Shown piece by piece: positions 25,879 to 45,748 of a DNA stretch of 64,000 bases. The stretch lies in the NCBI GenBank assembly GCA_008638375.1, contig CM018038.1, forward strand, positions 35,312,597 to 35,376,596. Direction: 5' to 3'. The position numbers and the translations under genes were made by a program. The DNA comes from Nyssa sinensis (Eukaryota; Streptophyta; Magnoliopsida; Cornales; Nyssaceae). Numbering within the stretch: position 1 is the stretch's first letter; the number at the start of each line of letters is the position of its first letter. The notes under the pieces were generated by a model. The model was given only the letters and a program-made list of their open reading frames with translations, ran no database searches and was not told the DNA's origin.

Positions 25879-26787
25879 TTAATCAGCGAAATGAAAGGTA
25901 ACAACAATGTCGAGCAAAGAAGCTAATTCGTCCTTGATACCGACCTAAAACTTCTTGGTAGGAAATTTGTTTTGTGTTACAATGTAGAACTTGTGTGCTT
26001 CTTCTGGTCTTAAATTGGGCATTCTAGAATGCAAACTATAGTGCTAGAGTCCATGGCCCCGATAGTCATAATTTTTGCACTTGAAAGTCTTTAATTCTGC
26101 TTATTGTATCACGATCAGGCATTTATTTCAATATCATAAAAATTATTATTATTATTCACAGGCTTCATCATATCTTGCCTGTTTCACAGGTTGCAGTGGC
26201 TATTTTGGTTTTAATTATTGGTATTTCAAAATCCAATTTCAGGCTACGAATGGCCTGAGATGTGGAACAGCATTAGTGGGCTGTACATTCTATGGGTATG
26301 CGACACACAAGCTATCACAACAAATACCTCCTACACCAAGATCACCCTGAACCTCAAGGAACCGGCTTGAGACTTGAGTTGCTCTGCCTTGTATATGATA
26401 AACTTTCTTTGGGTCAATTAGAATAATTTTTTGGGGGATTTACTTTTATTTTTATTGATGTGAGTGTCAGGATTGTACAATCATTTTAATTGAAATGCCT
26501 TCAAGACAATTTCAACAAGTTCACATGAAAGACTGAAATGCAGTCTAGCTAACCAGACAAACTTTGAATAATATTCAAACCATCACAACATTTGCAGCAG
26601 AAATAATACTGCATCTATGATTTCATTTTTATTTTATTCCCCTAAAGATAAATCATAATGTAATCAGTAAAAAATCCAATAAATTTTTTTAATTCATTTC
26701 ATTTTAAAGATTTGGGAGATCAAATACCATTTAGCTTGCTTAAGTTCAGGAGCAACTTCATTTTTCACCAAAAGTTGGAAGTAGCTA

Positions 26788-27168
<381 letters not shown>

Positions 27169-27311
27169 TTATAATATGCATATATAAATACAGTCAGTCA
27201 TTGCAAAAATCCTCAGGAAGAAGTAACCACAGAGATAATTTTCAACTCACAAATATATCAATACACTTGATGCTCATCAAAACAAAATATGGTGAAGCAT
27301 CATGCCAAGGA

Positions 27312-27815
27312 ACAGCAGTAAACGAATGTCCAGCAGAAATGGAAGTCATGAATCGAGGTTCCATGACACCTTCCAGGTTTTTCAATAATATTGAAAATGC
27401 AAAGAAATAGTTGGCATTCAGGATAGGGTAGCCCTTGGAGGAAAGAGGCTTCTAGGACAACCTTACAGGTGACTCAGAAAAACAATGCAAACATAATATT
27501 TGCATAATGCACAGCCCACTTGCTCTCACTCTATTCATTTTTTTTTTTTTTTTGGGATAAATAATCATTTGTATTAAAAACAAAGTCACCAAAAGGGGCG
27601 AAACCCATGTACGAAAACAATATTGAGAGCTACATTTGACCTTCAATACAATTCAGCTCTCGCAAAAGATCTAAAAAGCAAAGAGCTCTATTAATACACC
27701 AACTACATAGCAAAATTAGAAGCCAGCAGAAATATAAATATGCATTCCAAAATCTCCAATTTTTTTCTAAATAAAATGTTGCTCGAACATATTATTTAAT
27801 TAAAACTAATAGAAT
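27312..27815. mobile_element. Intron 3 insert with LINE-like tail, copy 1 only
   Basis: Unit 2 passes directly from CATGCCAAGGAA to AATTGAAAGATTATC near 38396, while unit 1 holds about 500 extra bases between the same words. The insert includes a poly(T) run and the ATAAATAATCATTTG tail at 27533-27625. An insertion here or a deletion in unit 2 are both possible. Confidence 0.45.
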
Positions 27816-28869
27816 AAGAATTGAAAGATTATCACCCTACAAAGTTCACACAATTATAGAGCAGTCAACATTGTGAGTGGATATTGTACTGTAGGCTGCC
27901 CAAGTCAATCTTGATAAAGATATTAAAGGAGAGGCAATGGACACTCCCCTCACTTTATTAACTCAAAAGCTTAAGGAAGTAAACAAGGTGATTAACGCAG
28001 TAGCCCAATGTGACTAGACTCTATTAAATTAAGTATATATTTGCTCACATTATGAAACCTAAGCTTTCAAGAAAGATAAAAATATCACTCTTGCAAAGGA
28101 GAAACTTCCTCACTGAGGCACAAATCAAGAAAACTCATATTTGGAGTATCAAATTCAGTTAATGTAACAAATGTGATATTCTATTCGTAAAAAGAATAGG
28201 TAACAGTGCTACAGAAAATAGTGTTTGCTGCGATAGACACAAAACTAATAACCATGTAGATTATGTAATCAAACAAAATTCTCTAGATTTTTTTTTAATG
28301 GGTACAGCAAACTTGTACACTCCTATCAACCTTGTGTTAAGACTTGAAGAGTAAAGGGGTCTTCTGCCATCAGGACAGTTTTATCATGGCACATGCCATC
28401 AACATGTAATTACTATTTCAAAAATCCCTTATTCCACGTAATTGCAATTGGCAATATAAATCATCCTCCACCATTACTTGTTCAGTTGTTCATATGAAAA
28501 CAGTAAAACAATTAAAAAGATTATTGGCCATTTCTTTGACTAACCTTAAGTGGCCATTTCTTTTGGTTTAATTTAGAATCATCTTGTGTAAATTTAAGAA
28601 CATATTACTCGTGAATTTCTACATTACATCATCTTCTAAAAATGCCTTGTTTTACGGTAGAATGTTACCTTATTTTGACTAATCAGGTAATGGAACTTAT
28701 GTATAGCTATGCATTTTTAATTTTATTATTTATTTAATGGTGAGTAAAAGGAATTTGCATCTTTCCAGCTTCTTTCATGGTAAACCGACACAAAACCCGT
28801 TTATTGAATTAGATGACCAAGCAGAACCAAACTTTCAAGACATATTTCACCTATAATTTTGTCCGCAAA

Positions 28870-29405
28870 ATACAATAGAAATTAGACTGATACAAGTATA
28901 CTTTTTTTTTTTTATATAAAAAAAAAAGGAGGAATATATAAATGTACATGAGATGCGACATCAAAAAACTAGCATGCAAAAAGTTACTACAAATGTTTAT
29001 CATGTTACACAAACAAAGGAAGCTAACTCGGGGAAAAATGGCAGGGAAAAGAAAACTAAAAAGATGTATTTTATATTTGATAAATCATAGTTCAAACCAA
29101 TGTTACCTGGAACGTGGATCGTTATGGTACAGGGAACGGGAACATAGATCATCACTTGTTATTGAACATGATACGTTAGGGGTATGCTTCTTTAGATCGC
29201 TTTGTTAGAACGAAATACGTTTATTTGGAACGTGATATGCTTTTTTATTGTATTTGTAATAATATTGGTATGTATATATAAACACCAAAAAGATTTTAAC
29301 GAATTCAAACCATTATAATATAAAATTTCAATGATGTTGTGTATTTTGTATGATATTTTTAAAACTTTTGATATTTTAGATTAGGAACGCTAAATCTTGT
29401 GTTCC
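28870..29405. other. Intron 3 insert, copy 1 only
   Basis: About 530 bp between TTTTGTCCGCAAAATA and CCAAATCGCTAATGATCC has no counterpart in unit 2 (39450-39475). It includes poly(T)-ATATA-poly(A), and GGAACGTGG-like words that recall the sequence just after it. I cannot classify it. Confidence 0.4.
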
Positions 29406-29670
29406 AAATCGCTAATGATCCATATTTTGAATCGTGCGATCCCAATTCGCTAGGGGAGTAGCGAATTGTGGTAACCGTAGTTCAAACTTCTTGATATGAA
29501 TATATCAAGGGCATAAAAGGATTCACCATGGGATGCATCCAAACAATTCCAAATCTTTCAAGTATTCAATTTTTTTTGTCAACAAAAGCCCAGCTTGAAA
29601 TTTTTGATTAATTGAATTTAACCAATGCTCAGTTAAAATTCATCCCATAATGAAACAGAAGACAAAGTTA

Positions 29671-29820
<150 letters not shown>

Positions 29821-29936
29821 TCAATTAAGAAAAAAACATAAGCAATTATAGAATTATGAGAAAAGAAATTACATACTCAAATGTATGCATTGCTCTTTAA
29901 ATATATAAGCATAAAGAACTAGAATAAAAAATATTA

Positions 29937-30104
<168 letters not shown>

Positions 30105-31210
30105 TTAACTACATGAAGCATTGGAGCTTCTGGCCAATGGGAGTACTAAACTAGCATAACTACACCTCCCTAGCTGCAAGCAGTTTAAAAGAAAATTAGG
30201 TGATTCACTCATCACAACATCTAGCTTAGAATTCGGAAAATGCAAGAAAAATAAAGAAGTAAATAAAAGAACCATCTCTGGAACACGAATGGGAAAACCT
30301 TAATTTTAATGATGGCCTGATAAATAATTAATCACAATTAGAAAAAAATTACTGAGATGCCAACGTAACATTCAGTTGTGTCAGTATAAGCTTTTCTCTA
30401 ACTACATAAGAACATGCATGCACCACCGATCATAAACTATAACATTAATAGAGAGACAACAAAACGCAGCTGCATCCATAGCAAAAGAAGAGAGAATAAT
30501 CTCATTACATAAAGCATCTCTCGTCCCAATTGTTTGCCATAATTTGTTCTATTCAGAAATATTCAGAAGCATGTAAAGAATTTTATGTTTTGATAAATCT
30601 ATTATAGGAATATGAACAAAAAATATTCAAAAAACAAATGAAAAGGAAAATGAAAAAAAAAAATAGCATAGGAAGAAAGTGAGCCACATATACCAAGAAA
30701 TTTAGAAAAGAACATTCCTCATAAAATTTGGAGAAGAATGCTTATGAACGAGATGCTACCTTACCATCCATCTTTTGGAGTACGAAGACTAAGAAAGGAT
30801 AATTTTTTATAAAGATATATCAGATCAATCTTCTCAAACCAATCTGCTTTTACTCCATTTCATTTTGTTTCCTCGTTCTTTTTCTTACCGAAACAGAGTC
30901 AACATCGGCATGGGAAACTACATATATGCAGAATAGGGAATTGGGAGGAACTGCTAAGTGCAAGAAAATTTAGCTTCTCTGGGTAGGAACTATGAACAGT
31001 TCAATTTCTAAGGCAACAGCTATTTATCAGGAGAAAACAATTCTCACACAACTACTACATATGCTAAGGAAAGTGACTAGAATGCTGCTATTGACTATGT
31101 TCTCCCTTATCTCAATTGGCACCAGTATTAGCGATGCCAATGCTGAAGAGCATCTAACCGTTAATAGCTAAGGACATTTATTCCCTATGACATATCTACA
31201 AGCTACAGAG

Positions 31211-31461
31211 TGTTAGATTTGGTGGAATAACATAAAAGAGATGAGAAATAGAAAAGAAAGAGAGAAGAGAGAAAAGGGAAAAAATTCAAAAGACTACATT
31301 GTATTAGACTGAATTATTCTGAAACTAAACAACAAAACTACTTATATAGGAGGGTTATGAGTTTGTAAATGAAAAGTATTAATAAAAAAAATAAATTATG
31401 AAAACATAATCTTATTAGCATTACACAATAATATATATGTGGAACTATTATACTTCTAACA
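31211..31461 (-). repeat. 3' LTR of the non-autonomous element
   Basis: It carries the same TGTTAGAT..TCTAACA ends as 32360-32654 and the same poly-purine AGAGAGAAGAGAG block, without the 44-bp internal duplication. Confidence 0.85.
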
Positions 31462-32359
31462 CCCTCCTCAAACTCATGGTGGGAGGTAGACCAACTTGAG
31501 TCTGCAAATAAAAATCTCTAGAAAGTCAGACAGTTGACTTGTTGGCGTTAGTGATTGAAATGTAGATGTTACCCAAGTTGGTTGTTGGGCTTGTGATGGT
31601 GAGAGTGGAGAAGATGACAGTATGACTGAAGGATTTTGCACGATGATGAGAAATTCTAGTGGTGCAATAGTGAGTGAGTGAGTGTGTGTGTTGCAATCTG
31701 ATGATCTTCGGTCTGTGACTGAACAACGTTTGATTGGGCGATGGTGTTTAATAGTGATGTTGGATGACAATAGATGAAGGATTGGTGATAGAGGTGATGA
31801 AGATGTTGTGGACAGTGAATTTTCTTTGACGATGGTTGAATCTACGAGGATGATGAATCTAAGGATAAATCCCTGGCTATGATCGGGATGTTTGCAACAG
31901 GCCAACGACCTAAACAAAGACGCTGATGGGTGTAACCGATGGTGCTGATGTGGAATGATGATGTGGCGATACCGTGTGCGTGCAGCGCGTGCGTGAACTG
32001 TAAGGTGCGTGGAGCACGTGGGCATGAGAGGGATTGCTGGTGCGTGGAGCGCGTGCGAACCACCTTGCCAGCAAGTGGAGGCGCATGGAATGCGTGTTTG
32101 GCTGGGCAGACTATTCAGGCCGCACGTTGGGGCCCGTGCGATGGTGCATTGGACGTCAGTTGGTGGCGGATTGATATGGATGATGTGAGGGAGTGGTTTG
32201 TGGTGTTTGTTGGTTGAAACTCTGAAGATTGATAGGAGTAGATGGGTGAAAACAGTGTTGTGAGGACCCTCGGATGGGCGGTGTTAGATCGGCGACCCTC
32301 AGATGGACGGTGGCTTTGGCGGCGACAGTGGTTGAAGGATCAGACTGGCTCTGATACCA

Positions 32360-32654
32360 TGTTAGATTTGATGAAATAACATAAAAGAGACAAGAAATAG
32401 AAAAGAGAGAGAGAAGAGAGAGAGAAGGAAAAAATTCAAAAGACTACATTGTATTAGACTAAATTATTCTGAAACTAAACAAGAGAGCTCCTTATATAAG
32501 AGAATTATGAGATTGTACATGTAAAGTATTAATACAGAAAACAAGGGTAATGAGATTGTACATGAAAAGTGTTAATAAAGGAAATAAACTATGAAACCAT
32601 AATCCTACTAACATTACACAATAATATATATGTGGAACTATTATACTTCTAACA
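32360..32654 (-). repeat. 5' LTR of the non-autonomous element
   Basis: It matches 31211-31461 but is 44 bp longer because ATGAGATTGTACATG and the following AAAGTATTAATA-type sequence occur twice in a row (about 32507-32590). Several substitutions separate the two LTRs, so the insertion is not very recent. Confidence 0.85.
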
Positions 32655-33350
32655 CAGAGTATGCTTGGGCTAACCAATAGGCAATGTTTTTCAGGTTCTG
32701 CCACACCCTCCTCCCTTATTTCTTTCATTCCAATTCTTTGAGACTGTATTGCAGAAAACTTCATTCCAAGTTTTCACTTTTCTGAAATAAACACACTTAT
32801 ATTTCTCTTGAAGCTTAGAAAAGCTTCTACAAGTTTTGACACAGAAGATGAATGATTTTGTCACACAAATAATGATAGATTATAAATATTTGGTGATACC
32901 AAGGAAAATTCATTTTCCTAGGTTTCGCTACTTGAAACTTGAAAGTGCCAACTTCAGAGCAAATCCTAGAAGCCTAAGCCGGGTGCAAAAGGGATTTACT
33001 GGACAGGCCATTTCAGCCAGAGACTCAAGTGACAGAATTGTCCTGTTCTTGAAAGGATCCCGTGGAATTCTTCCTCCTCTTGGCCTATCATAGGCACGGA
33101 TCAAGTAATCTAGAAAAGCAAAGTTAGCAAGAAAAGGGTATTCCATAATTATGGGTAACATAATCTTGAGGGCCTAACATATTATTAATAAGAACTTTAT
33201 CTTTGACAGAAGCACTCGCTTGATGGAATAGCAGCAGAATTTAATTAGAATAGGTTGCAGAATCATGTGGGTCACATAATATTGAGCGCCAAGGCCGCAG
33301 TTCCATTGGTTCACAAATCATAAAGTAATCGACACTACAAAGATGTTTTG

Positions 33351-33352
<2 letters not shown>

Positions 33353-33393
<41 letters not shown>

Positions 33394-33404
33394 GTGTGTG
33401 TGTG
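33353..33404. repeat. (TA)n(TG)n microsatellite in intron 1, copy 1
   Basis: About 19 TA units are followed by TG units. It lies in a roughly 300-bp stretch (33203-33510) that unit 2 lacks. Confidence 0.9.
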
Positions 33405-33975
33405 ACAGCACATTTTTGATAGGAAATAATAAATAAAAAAATAATAATAAAAAATAAACAAAGAAGATCGATAGTTTAGGGTTCAGTTTTTGATCAAGTA
33501 ATCGACTGAAACCCTGTACAAAGATATCTTTACCAAATAATTTCACAAAATCAAAACAAAATTCGTTGAACTCAAAAAAGTTAATTTATTGGCAACGAAC
33601 TAGTAAATTTAATAAATTAAAGTACTTCCCAAGTTGGATTTTTCTCAAAAACCTGTGCACACAGCCATTATCAAATTATATAAGCAAAGTATAGAAAATG
33701 ACCACTTCCTAACAGATCAAAATGAAAAAATCAAACCAAAGAATTCAAGTGAAAAATATGAAAAACTGGTAGTGTTTGCAAGACATATATACCTATGTGA
33801 AAGTTGGAAGTTTCCCAATTTGTATGGAGTGAGAAGTGGGAATTGAAGGGCATGATTTTCCTCTTGTCCTTCCTTGACTTTCCTTTCCATCTGTTTTTTT
33901 TTTTTTTTGTTTCTATTTTATCACCGAAAGTTGTTGAAGGAAAAATGTATGATACAACCAAGTGAAACTGGATAG

Positions 33976-33983
33976 TATTTATA
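33976..33983 (-). promoter_or_regulatory. TATA box of OPR copy 1
   Basis: The minus strand reads CTCTATAAATACTATCC, with TATAAATA 86 bp upstream of the ATG at 33890. A CCAAT word (plus strand, 34007-34011) lies about 24 bp further upstream; it is deleted in unit 2. Confidence 0.65.
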
Positions 33984-34484
33984 GAGGCCTGAGGGAGTAC
34001 GCATCGTCCAATGAGGCCAAGGTGTGGACCACCAGGCGGCTGAGAGCATTAAATTATGCTTTCCCACATCCACAGAGGAATTAGTCGGTGGTATTTGGAG
34101 CATCAGGACAATTTCATTCAACTTTTTCTCCCAACACACACACACACACACCACCATTTTAAATTTGGTAACTGAAGTGGACAATGCGAGTAATGCTTAG
34201 TCATATTTTTAAATTTTATTAAAATTATTTAATTTTATGAATTAATAATATTATATTAATTGAATACATCATAATTTGATACCCCCATCAATATAATATT
34301 CTCAACTTATTGAACTAAATATTTTTTAAAAATTTTTCAAATAAACCTAGTATTAATATTATTAGGGACAATATATACATATACATTTCACTTTAATTAT
34401 CTTATTTATAAATAAAAATATACATATATGATTACAAAATAGTACAATTGATAATAAGACATATATCATTATTTTTATTAAATA

Positions 34485-34645
34485 AATATATATATATATA
34501 TATATATATTCTATCTCAATTGTCCGTCTTATTCTCCACCTTCTTACTATCCTCACCAAAAAAAAAATAAAAAAATAAATATATATATATATATATATTC
34601 TATCCCAATTGTCCGTTTTATTCTCCACCTTCTTACTATCACCAG
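34485..34645. repeat. Duplicated (TA)n plus flank
   Basis: A (TA)n run at 34487-34510 followed by TTCTATCTCAATTGTCCG and TTATTCTCCACCTTC is repeated as 34577-34640 with few changes. Unit 2 has a single counterpart near 42785-42845. Confidence 0.7.
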
Positions 34646-36000
34646 CAATGGGATTTACTAATAGTAGGTCCTCCGCTGGAGGGGCGATGGATTAGGGGTG
34701 CACAATTCCAAATTATGGTCCAGATGCATTTGACATGATGCACCGCATGACGACTTACTTTCAATTCGTATGCTGTAACGTCATCTCTTTTTTATTTCTT
34801 TCTTTGATTTGTAAATTTATGTTTTTATATTATAAACTGGTTCACTCTTTTGATATTTTATTTTTTTCACTAATTTTTTTATTATGACTTAAATAAACAA
34901 AAAGTTGAACAAAAGTAAAAAAAAATACTTAATTCTAATTTCTTAAATTAATTAAATTTATAATTACTCTAAATATAAATAATGCATTTTAAACTTTTTT
35001 ATTAGAATAGAATTGTTTTTAACTTGTTTATTATATTAGGATCATTTTAAAAATTATTTATTTAAAAAATAATTTTCATATTGAAAAGCGTCTTTTGAAA
35101 AGATGCTTTCTATATAAATTCTAATCCTTTAAATTTTATCTTTAAAAACCATTTTTTGAAAAAATGTTTTCAAAATGGTCCTAATTTTATAACTAAGAAT
35201 GAAACAGCCATAAAATAAAAATTAAGTATTTTTTAACATTAATTCAGGATTTAACTCATAAATTTATAGCATAATTTTTTAATAAAAAATAAATATTTAG
35301 TCAAAATTATCTTTGCAAAAAATAATTTCATCTTTAAAAAATCTCTCATAACTTGTACTAGATTTGATTGATTCATGAATTGTTTATGATAGTAGATTTT
35401 TCCTCTACAAAGACGTGTACTACTCCTTTTTTTTTTTATTTATTTATTTTGCCGGTTTATTTTGATTACTTGATGATTATAAATTATATGCTTAGTTATT
35501 CAATATATTTGCTCATAATTCAACCTTGAACTAGCTATTCTGATCATCAATCAATTAAAATCAACCTACACACTAATTCTAAGGTTTAATGTATTAAACA
35601 CAATTCTCAACACAAGTTTGAATCTTGTATTTATTTGTGTATTGAATTGAATAGAAGAATATATACACCAATTTATACAGACGACACCAACAATAAAAAT
35701 TATTCAAGGAGAAACAAACTTCAAAATACTACCACCACTGTACAATCATATGCCCGGAATTATGCGATATCATCACCTAATGCTAAATTAATCATGACTA
35801 ACAAATGAGAAATCCAACCATTTCAACTACCACTACTTTGAATTTTATTTAGATCATATAGTATTTTGTTACACTCGGAACAACAACAAGAAACACCCCC
35901 CAAAATAGGGGTTATATATATATATTTAGAAGTCTTGAAAATTGGATTTAAGATGTGGGAAGATGCCACAATTCAAGTTCACATTTTCATCCTTTAAAAT

Positions 36001-42185
<6,185 letters not shown>

Positions 42186-42278
42186 CTGTGTTTTTTTTCT
42201 TTTTATTTGTTTCTATTTTATCACCGAAAGTTGTTGAAGAAATGATGGATGACACAACAACCAAGTGAAACTAGATAG

Positions 42279-42286
42279 TATTTATA
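42279..42286 (-). promoter_or_regulatory. TATA box of intact OPR gene
   Basis: TATAAATA on the minus strand within CTCTATAAATACTATC, 94 bp upstream of the ATG at 42185. The context is conserved with copy 1, except that a 21-bp segment containing CCAAT is deleted just upstream. A CT-rich stretch (42345-42361) and other new sequence lie further upstream. Confidence 0.65.
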
Positions 42287-43524
42287 GAGGTTGAGGGAGT
42301 ACGCATCGTCCACCAGGCGGCTGACAGCATTAAATTACGTCCTTCCCTCTCTCTCTCTCTCAGTCAAAGGCGACGATGTGGCCGCTTCCTTTCCCACAGC
42401 ACACAGTAATTAGTTGGTGGGATTTGGAGCATTAGGACAAATTCATTCAATATTTTCTCCCAACACACACACGCCACCATTTTAAATTTGGTAACTGAGG
42501 TGGACAATGCGAGTCGTATTTTTAAATTTTATTAAAGTTATTTAATTTTATGAATTAATAATATTATATTAATTAAATATATTATAATTTGATATTATTT
42601 TAATATAATATTATCAACTTATCGAACTAAATACTTTTTTAAAAACTTTTAAATAAACTTAGTATTATTAAGGACAATATATATAAATACATTCCACTTT
42701 AATTATCTTACTTATAAATAAAAATATACATATATGATTATAAAATAGTACAATTAATAATAAGACATATATCATTGTTTTTATTATATATATATATATA
42801 TATTATCTCAATTGTCCACCTCCTTATTCTCCACCTTCTTACCATCCTCACCAAGAAATGGGGCGATGGATTAGAGGTGCACAATTCCAAATTATGGTCC
42901 AGATGCATTTGGCATGATGCATTGCATGACGACTTACTTTCAATTCGTATACTGTAACGTCATCTCTTTTTTATTTCTTTCTTTGGTTTGTAAATTTATG
43001 TTTTTTTATATTATAAACTGGTTCACTCTTTTGAGATTTTATTTGTTTCACTAATTTTTTTATTATGACTTAAATAAACAGAAATACTTAATTCTAATTT
43101 CTTAAATTAATTAAATTTATAATTACTCTAAATATAAATAATGCATTTTAAACTTTTTTATTAGAATAGTATTGTTTTTAACTTATTTATTATATTAGGA
43201 TCATTTTGAGAAATTATTTATTCAAAAATAATTTTCATATTGAAAGCATCTTTTGAAAAGATGCTTTTTGTACAAATTTTAATTCTTTAAAATAATTGTA
43301 ATTGTCTTTACAAAAAATAATTTTTTCTTTAAAAAACGTTTTTTGAAAAAATGTTTTCAAAACTGTCCTAAATTGATAAATAAGATTAAAACAGTCATAA
43401 AATAAAAATTAAGTATTTTTTAGCATTAATTCAGGATTTAACTCATAAATTTATAGCATAGTTTTTTAATAAAAAATTAGTATTTAGTCAAAATTGTTTT
43501 TGCAAAAAATAATTTCATCTTTAA

Positions 43525-44820
43525 AAAACATTTTCAAAACGGTCCTAATTTGATAAATAAGCTCGAAACAATCATAAAATGAAAATTAAGTTTGTTTTTT
43601 AACATTAATTCAAGATTTAACTCATAAATTTACGCCATAAAAAATTAATATTTAGTTGAAAATAATTTAGAGTTGTAACAATTTAAAAGTTATTGTGTAC
43701 ATTTTTTTAAGCAATAAGAATATTCATCAGCCACCCGTTCTGTTAAAATATTTGAATAAATATATAATTGTTGATTAAACAGTGTTTACGTGCTCTGCTT
43801 ATGTAAGCATGTCAAGATTGAACGGACAAGATGCCATTTTCGGTGAAAGAGACAATACTCTGTCCGGCTGATAAAGCGTGGGAGATGACAATGGCCATGA
43901 CGTAGACATATATGGCCTTTTCTCAACGCCAACAATATAACTCTTTTGAATGGCAATAATTTAAGGATAAAGAAAGTTCCTTTAACATGGGATCCAATCA
44001 GATGTCAAAGCCATTGTAAACCGTAGTTGACCAACAAAAGCCGCCAAAACAGCGGCGCCAGCAGCACCGCCGCGAGAGAGAAAAAAAAAAAAAAAAAGGG
44101 GGAGGGGGCGGGGGTGCAAAATTACATTTAAAGACTGTAGTGGTATAATTTTATTTCATCCAAGAAAAAAGAAAGGGGTTATTATAAGGGGGATAAAATA
44201 CTATTAAATCAAAATACATGTGGGTAAAGTGTAAATTTTACTTCTAAAATTTAATTTTGTCTTCAAATAAAAAGGATGTAATTTTGATCATTTTATATTT
44301 TTTTATAATTATGTCACAATTGATATTTTTATGAGGATTATTATTATCATGTTTTAAATAATAGAGAGTTGAAGTAAAATCAGACAAAATCGCATGCCGT
44401 GTAAATATAAAAATAATATTATGTACTTGTGCACTTTTCTATGTTTTATTGCTTTTATTTTATAAGGGGAATTAACATTCAATTAATTTTTTTTTATCTA
44501 TATTTGTAAATCAGTCAAGAGGAGATAAAAAAATTAGGAGGATATCAACTTAATGATCAAAATTAAAAAGACAACAAAAAAATTAGAGAAATATCAACTT
44601 TATCTCTTCCATATCTTGTGTGACAAAAGTATCATTTGACGGAAAAAAAAAAAAAAAAAGAAATTTACAAACTTGTCCATTTATTTAACCCTATCTAACT
44701 CTCATATTTTCTTTATCCACAATCCAAGAGAATGGTTATACATGTTTATCTCTTCCATCTTGTTATAAAATTTCATTGTCCGTTTGTCTTCTTTATCCAT
44801 CATATTTTCTCCTAGAGTCT
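43525..44820. other. AT-rich intergenic DNA
   Basis: No gene is seen. It holds poly(A) runs at about 44079-44097 (followed by a G-rich stretch) and 44645-44660. It separates the OPR array from the gypsy element; the edge of the latter is not sharply visible. Confidence 0.5.
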
Positions 44821-45748
44821 CTCATCTTGAGAATATGAATCGAGGATAGGATCGTCCCGGATGAGGGATTCCTAATGGAAGACGAGGAGGAGAGCTAAAG
44901 AAGAAAGTCGAGAGTCAACAAAGTAGCTCTCGCACCTAGCTAGCTAGGCCGAGTAGGACATACAGACAGGTGGTGGAGAGCGAGAGTGAGGACACTAAAG
45001 AGGAGGAGGAGGAGGCTCCTCCTGGTCAATCTTGACGACGAGGGCGCCGTTAGATGAAACTTCTCTTTTTTTATGAACACTTTGTTTGATGAACAATTTG
45101 TCCTTTTTCGATTTTCTTGTTTTTGAATTTTTTAATTTTTTTTTGTTTTGAACAATGAATGATCAATGCATACACTTTTATTTATGAATGTGTCCATAAT
45201 CGGCAAAAAATGAATAGGAATTGGTATCCGACATGTTTCAGATTGAAAAAACAAGAGGAAAACAACGAAAATAGGCGAAACTAGGACATAATGGCCTAAA
45301 TTTTCTATGTGCCGATCGGCACATAGAGAGGGGGGTTTCTTCCATTTGTGTGTCGATTGGCACTCAGGGTATGCCGATCGGTAGTGTGCTCTGCCTTGGG
45401 AAATTTTGCGGCCTGTTGCGTATTTTTGCATATTTTCCAAACATTAGTCTCCTAAGCCAACTTGGAAACGGATTCACAAGTATTTTAGGATATATTGCAT
45501 ACCCTAAACCTCCCAACTCATCATATTCAGCCTCTTGACAGCCCCATTATTGTATTTTCTGCCTTTCTGCTCTAATGGTTTCTTGAATCATGGATGCGGC
45601 TATTTTTTACGAACAAATCATACATGGCTGTATTGTCTCTTGGGCTCGGAAAAGATTAACTTGGGGGCCTTGAGACTGAAAGCCATTTTCTCTCTTGCCC
45701 AACCTACTGTAGACTAACATCTGTTGCGAGCTTGTGCTTGCTATTAGG

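Larger units (their letters stand above)
31211..32654 (-). mobile_element. Complete non-autonomous LTR element in OPR copy 1 intron
   Basis: The element is 1444 bp, starts TGTTAGATTTG, ends TTCTAACA and is flanked by the 5-bp duplication CAGAG (31206-31210 and 32655-32659). Unit 2 keeps the empty site with a single CAGAG at 41255-41259. On the minus strand the order is 5' LTR 32360-32654 (295 bp), primer site TGGTATCAGAGCC at 32347-32359, an 898-bp interior, a purine tract TTTGAGGAGGG at about 31462-31473, and 3' LTR 31211-31461 (251 bp). The interior has no gag or pol; its longest frame (31474-32025) is histidine/serine/proline-rich low complexity. It is TRIM-like but larger than usual, and must have been moved by a copia element's proteins. 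Confidence 0.9.

Noticed and set aside
31474..32025. 183-codon minus-strand frame inside the TRIM-like element as a possible gag
   Set aside because: Histidine, serine and proline-rich low complexity, no capsid or zinc-knuckle motif; overlapping frames are equally open because the region is GC-richer.
32928..33161. 77-codon minus-strand frame in OPR intron 1 (copy 1), with a homologous block at about 41520-41745 in copy 2, considered as an alternative first exon
   Set aside because: Between the two copies a one-base indel (GCCAGAGAC versus GCCAAAAGAC) shifts the frame, so coding is not conserved. The OPR protein is complete without it.
34362..34628. 88-codon minus-strand frame with tyrosine/isoleucine repeats
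   Set aside because: Translation of (TA)n microsatellites.
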